From: an uncultured Demequina sp.
GTDB lineage: Bacteria; Actinomycetota; Actinomycetes; Actinomycetales; Demequinaceae
NCBI GenBank assembly: GCA_937925595.1
Contig: CALALQ010000109.1
Location: forward strand, 1 to 26,200
Direction of reading: 5' to 3'
DNA length: 26,200 bases
The stretch's first letter is position 1, and each line of letters opens with the position of its first letter. Under the pieces are notes generated by a model. That model saw nothing but the letters and a program-made list of their open reading frames with translations, had not been told where the DNA came from and searched no databases. Made by a program: the position numbers and the translations under genes. This document shows, one piece after another, positions 24,836 through 26,200 of the stretch.

Positions 24836-25574
24836 CGACACGAAACGCGTGGCCAAGCTGACCGGCGTGACGAGCCGCACCCTGCGCCATTACGACGCCA
24901 TCGGTCTGCTCAAGCCGGCTCAGACCAGCCACGACGGCCGCCGTTGGTATGGCGAGGACGAGCTGCTGCGACTGCAGCACATCCTCATCCTCAAAGAACT
25001 CGGCGTGGACCTGGCCACCACCGCCCGCGTGCTCGAAGGCGCCCCCGACAACGCCGTCGGGCTGCTGAAAGACCACCTTGCCGCGCTCCTCAAGGAGCGC
25101 GACCGCCTTGCCCGGCTCGCCACCACCGTGAGCCGCACCATCGACAGACTTGAGAAGGGAACCGCAATGTCCACCGAGGAGATGTTCGAGGGCCTCGCCC
25201 ATCACCGCTACGAGCCGGAGGCGAGAGAGCGCTGGGGCGACGACGAGGTCGACCGGTCCAATGCGGCATGGGAGAGGCTCGGCGACGCGGGCCGCAAGCA
25301 GCACATGGAGACCGACCGCGAGATCGTCGAGGCGCTTGGCGCCGCTGCGCGCATCCGCCTCGCCCCTGACAGCGAGGAGGTGCAGGAGGTCGTCGCCAAG
25401 CACTACACGTGGCTCACGGAGATCTGGACCCCCAACGCGGAGGCGTACGTCTCGCTTACGCAGATGTACGTCGACGATGAGCGCTTCCGCCGCCACTATG
25501 ACGAGATCACGCCGGGCGCCGCTGCCCTGCTGCGCGACGCCGCCGCCATCTATGCGGAGCGGCATCTCTCGTAG
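24825..25574 (+). CDS. MerR-family regulator with TipAS-like ligand-binding domain
   Basis: 249-aa protein. Residues 1-70 are a MerR helix-turn-helix (TKRVAKLTGVTSRTLRHYDA, then IGLLKPAQTS). A dimerisation helix runs to about residue 110. Residues 118-245 match the TipAS antibiotic-recognition domain, including EEMFEGLAHHRYEPEARERW and TWLTEIWTPNAEAYVSLTQMYVDDERF. TipA proteins activate genes on binding thiopeptide-like or other drugs. The ATG at 24825 is fixed by the promoter, 7 nt past the -10. It diverges from ilvD across 94 bp. Confidence 0.9.
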   Translation: MLTIDTKRVAKLTGVTSRTLRHYDAIGLLKPAQTSHDGRRWYGEDELLRLQHILILKELGVDLATTARVLEGAPDNAVGLLKDHLAALLKERDRLARLATTVSRTIDRLEKGTAMSTEEMFEGLAHHRYEPEARERWGDDEVDRSNAAWERLGDAGRKQHMETDREIVEALGAAARIRLAPDSEEVQEVVAKHYTWLTEIWTPNAEAYVSLTQMYVDDERFRRHYDEITPGAAALLRDAAAIYAERHLS

Positions 25575-25591
25575 CCCGACGCTGGCAAAAG

Positions 25592-25639
25592 CTTGAATTC
25601 TCAAGTTACGGAATACTTGAAAAGTCAACATTGTTGACT
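25592..25639. promoter_or_regulatory. Palindromic operators before the FMN-reductase gene
   Basis: Three overlapping symmetric elements: CTTGAATTCTCAAG (25592-25605), TTGA-4-TCAA (25617-25628) and AGTCAACATTGTTGACT (25623-25639, 8-bp arms around one base). All share TTGA/TCAA half sites, as expected for a MarR- or HxlR-type redox-responsive regulator. The regulator gene is not in the window unless it is the MerR upstream. Confidence 0.65.
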
Positions 25640-25692
25640 CTGCAGTCGGCACAGGTCGACTCACAAGCTTTCCGTTTCAAGGAGACATACCC

Positions 25693-26200
25693 ATGCGCAT
25701 TGGCGTCATCGTCGGCTCGGTCTCGAGCAAGTCCATCAACCGCACCGTGGCGAGCCACCTCGCCGCCCTCGCCCCCGAGGGTGTCGAACTGGTCGACATC
25801 GACCTGTCCAAGCTGCCCATTTACAGCCCGGACTACGACGCCGACTTCCCCGCCGTCGCGCGCGAGTTCAAGGACGCGATCGCCTCTGTCGACGGCGTCA
25901 TCATCGTGACCCCCGAGTACTCCCGCTCGATTCCCGGCGTCCTCAAGAACGCCCTCGACTGGAGCGCTCGCCCCTGGGGCCAGTCCTCGCTCAGCGGCAA
26001 GCCCGTCGCCATCATGGGTGCCTCGGTTGGCCCCATCGGCACCGCGGCCGCCCAGCAGCACCTGCGCGCAATCCTGGGTCACCTCAACGCCCACACCCTG
26101 GGTCAGCCCGAGGTCTTCCTCCGCTTCGACCCCCAGGACTACGCCGGTGACGAGGTCGTCAACGCGGACGTCGCCGCAGTGCTCAGCAACTTCCTGACTG
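25693..26200 (+). CDS. NADPH-dependent FMN reductase, partial (3' end outside window)
   Basis: Flavodoxin-like reductase; 169 residues visible and then the window ends. It begins MRIGVIVGSVSSKSINRTVA with the FMN phosphate loop GSVSSKS. VIIVTPEYSRSIPGVLKNALDW (about 73-94) is the family's flavin and substrate contact signature, and GKPVAIMGASVG follows. It transfers electrons from NADPH to FMN or quinones. The ATG follows AAGGAG. The multiple operators upstream imply redox-responsive control. Confidence 0.9.
   Translation, partial: MRIGVIVGSVSSKSINRTVASHLAALAPEGVELVDIDLSKLPIYSPDYDADFPAVAREFKDAIASVDGVIIVTPEYSRSIPGVLKNALDWSARPWGQSSLSGKPVAIMGASVGPIGTAAAQQHLRAILGHLNAHTLGQPEVFLRFDPQDYAGDEVVNADVAAVLSNFLT

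Overview
The window is GC-rich chromosomal DNA from an actinobacterium. The SigE-type ECF factors, AfsR/SARP-type regulator, TipA-like MerR protein, F420-reductase-like protein and ilvBNC-leuB-ilvE gene order all fit Actinomycetota. A Micrococcales-type host is my best guess from protein style, not a tested placement. Most of it is housekeeping chromosome, with an accessory block near the middle.

Layout. (1) 1-1602, minus strand: the 5' part of a citramalate synthase gene (cimA), preceded by a 9-codon leader peptide (MHASIIIP) and a strong terminator hairpin, then a Doc-type toxin with a ribbon-helix-helix antitoxin and its palindromic operator. (2) 1686-5258: two paralogous modules, each an ECF sigma factor overlapping by 4 bp a single-pass membrane partner. 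The partners share a cytoplasmic stub and differ in ectodomain; the second ectodomain is MltG/YceG-like. A small YgjP-like metallopeptidase gene lies between them. (3) 5255-6785, minus: F420-reductase-like oxidoreductase, YrdB-family membrane protein, 4-TM membrane protein. (4) 6830-12282: accessory, defence-like block made of two divergent pairs: a PLD-nuclease/DEAH-helicase/DUF3427 protein with a Nudix hydrolase, and a PIN/GNAT-like/PUA-like protein with an ASCH protein. (5) 12307-14962, minus: SARP-like regulator, small unknown protein, and a second 4-TM paralog. A four-fold 12-bp repeat sits upstream of the small protein. (6) 15010-16791: long-chain acyl-CoA ligase under a palindromic operator. 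(7) 17103-24730, minus: branched-chain amino acid genes ilvB-ilvN-ilvC-leuB-ilvE behind an Ile/Leu/Val leader-peptide attenuator, and an upstream ilvD that is frameshifted in this sequence. (8) 24825-26200, plus: TipA-like MerR regulator and the start of an FMN-reductase gene with palindromic operators.

How it fits together. CimA makes citramalate for the threonine-independent route to 2-oxobutyrate, and LeuB can catalyse the last step of that route. IlvBN, IlvC, IlvD and IlvE then make isoleucine and valine. Two separate leader-peptide attenuators (Ile only for cimA; Ile-Leu-Val for ilvB) would tune entry and common steps separately. Both leader ORFs appear to begin at their transcription start, and the same spacing of -10 box to ATG recurs at four other genes. 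The ilvD lesion (about 28 nt missing from a highly conserved stretch) would break the pathway if real. Best leads: the cimA isoleucine attenuator, the sigma/membrane-partner pair with exchanged ectodomains, the PIN-GNAT-PUA/ASCH and helicase/Nudix block, and a 20-bp operator shared by ilvE and the merR gene.
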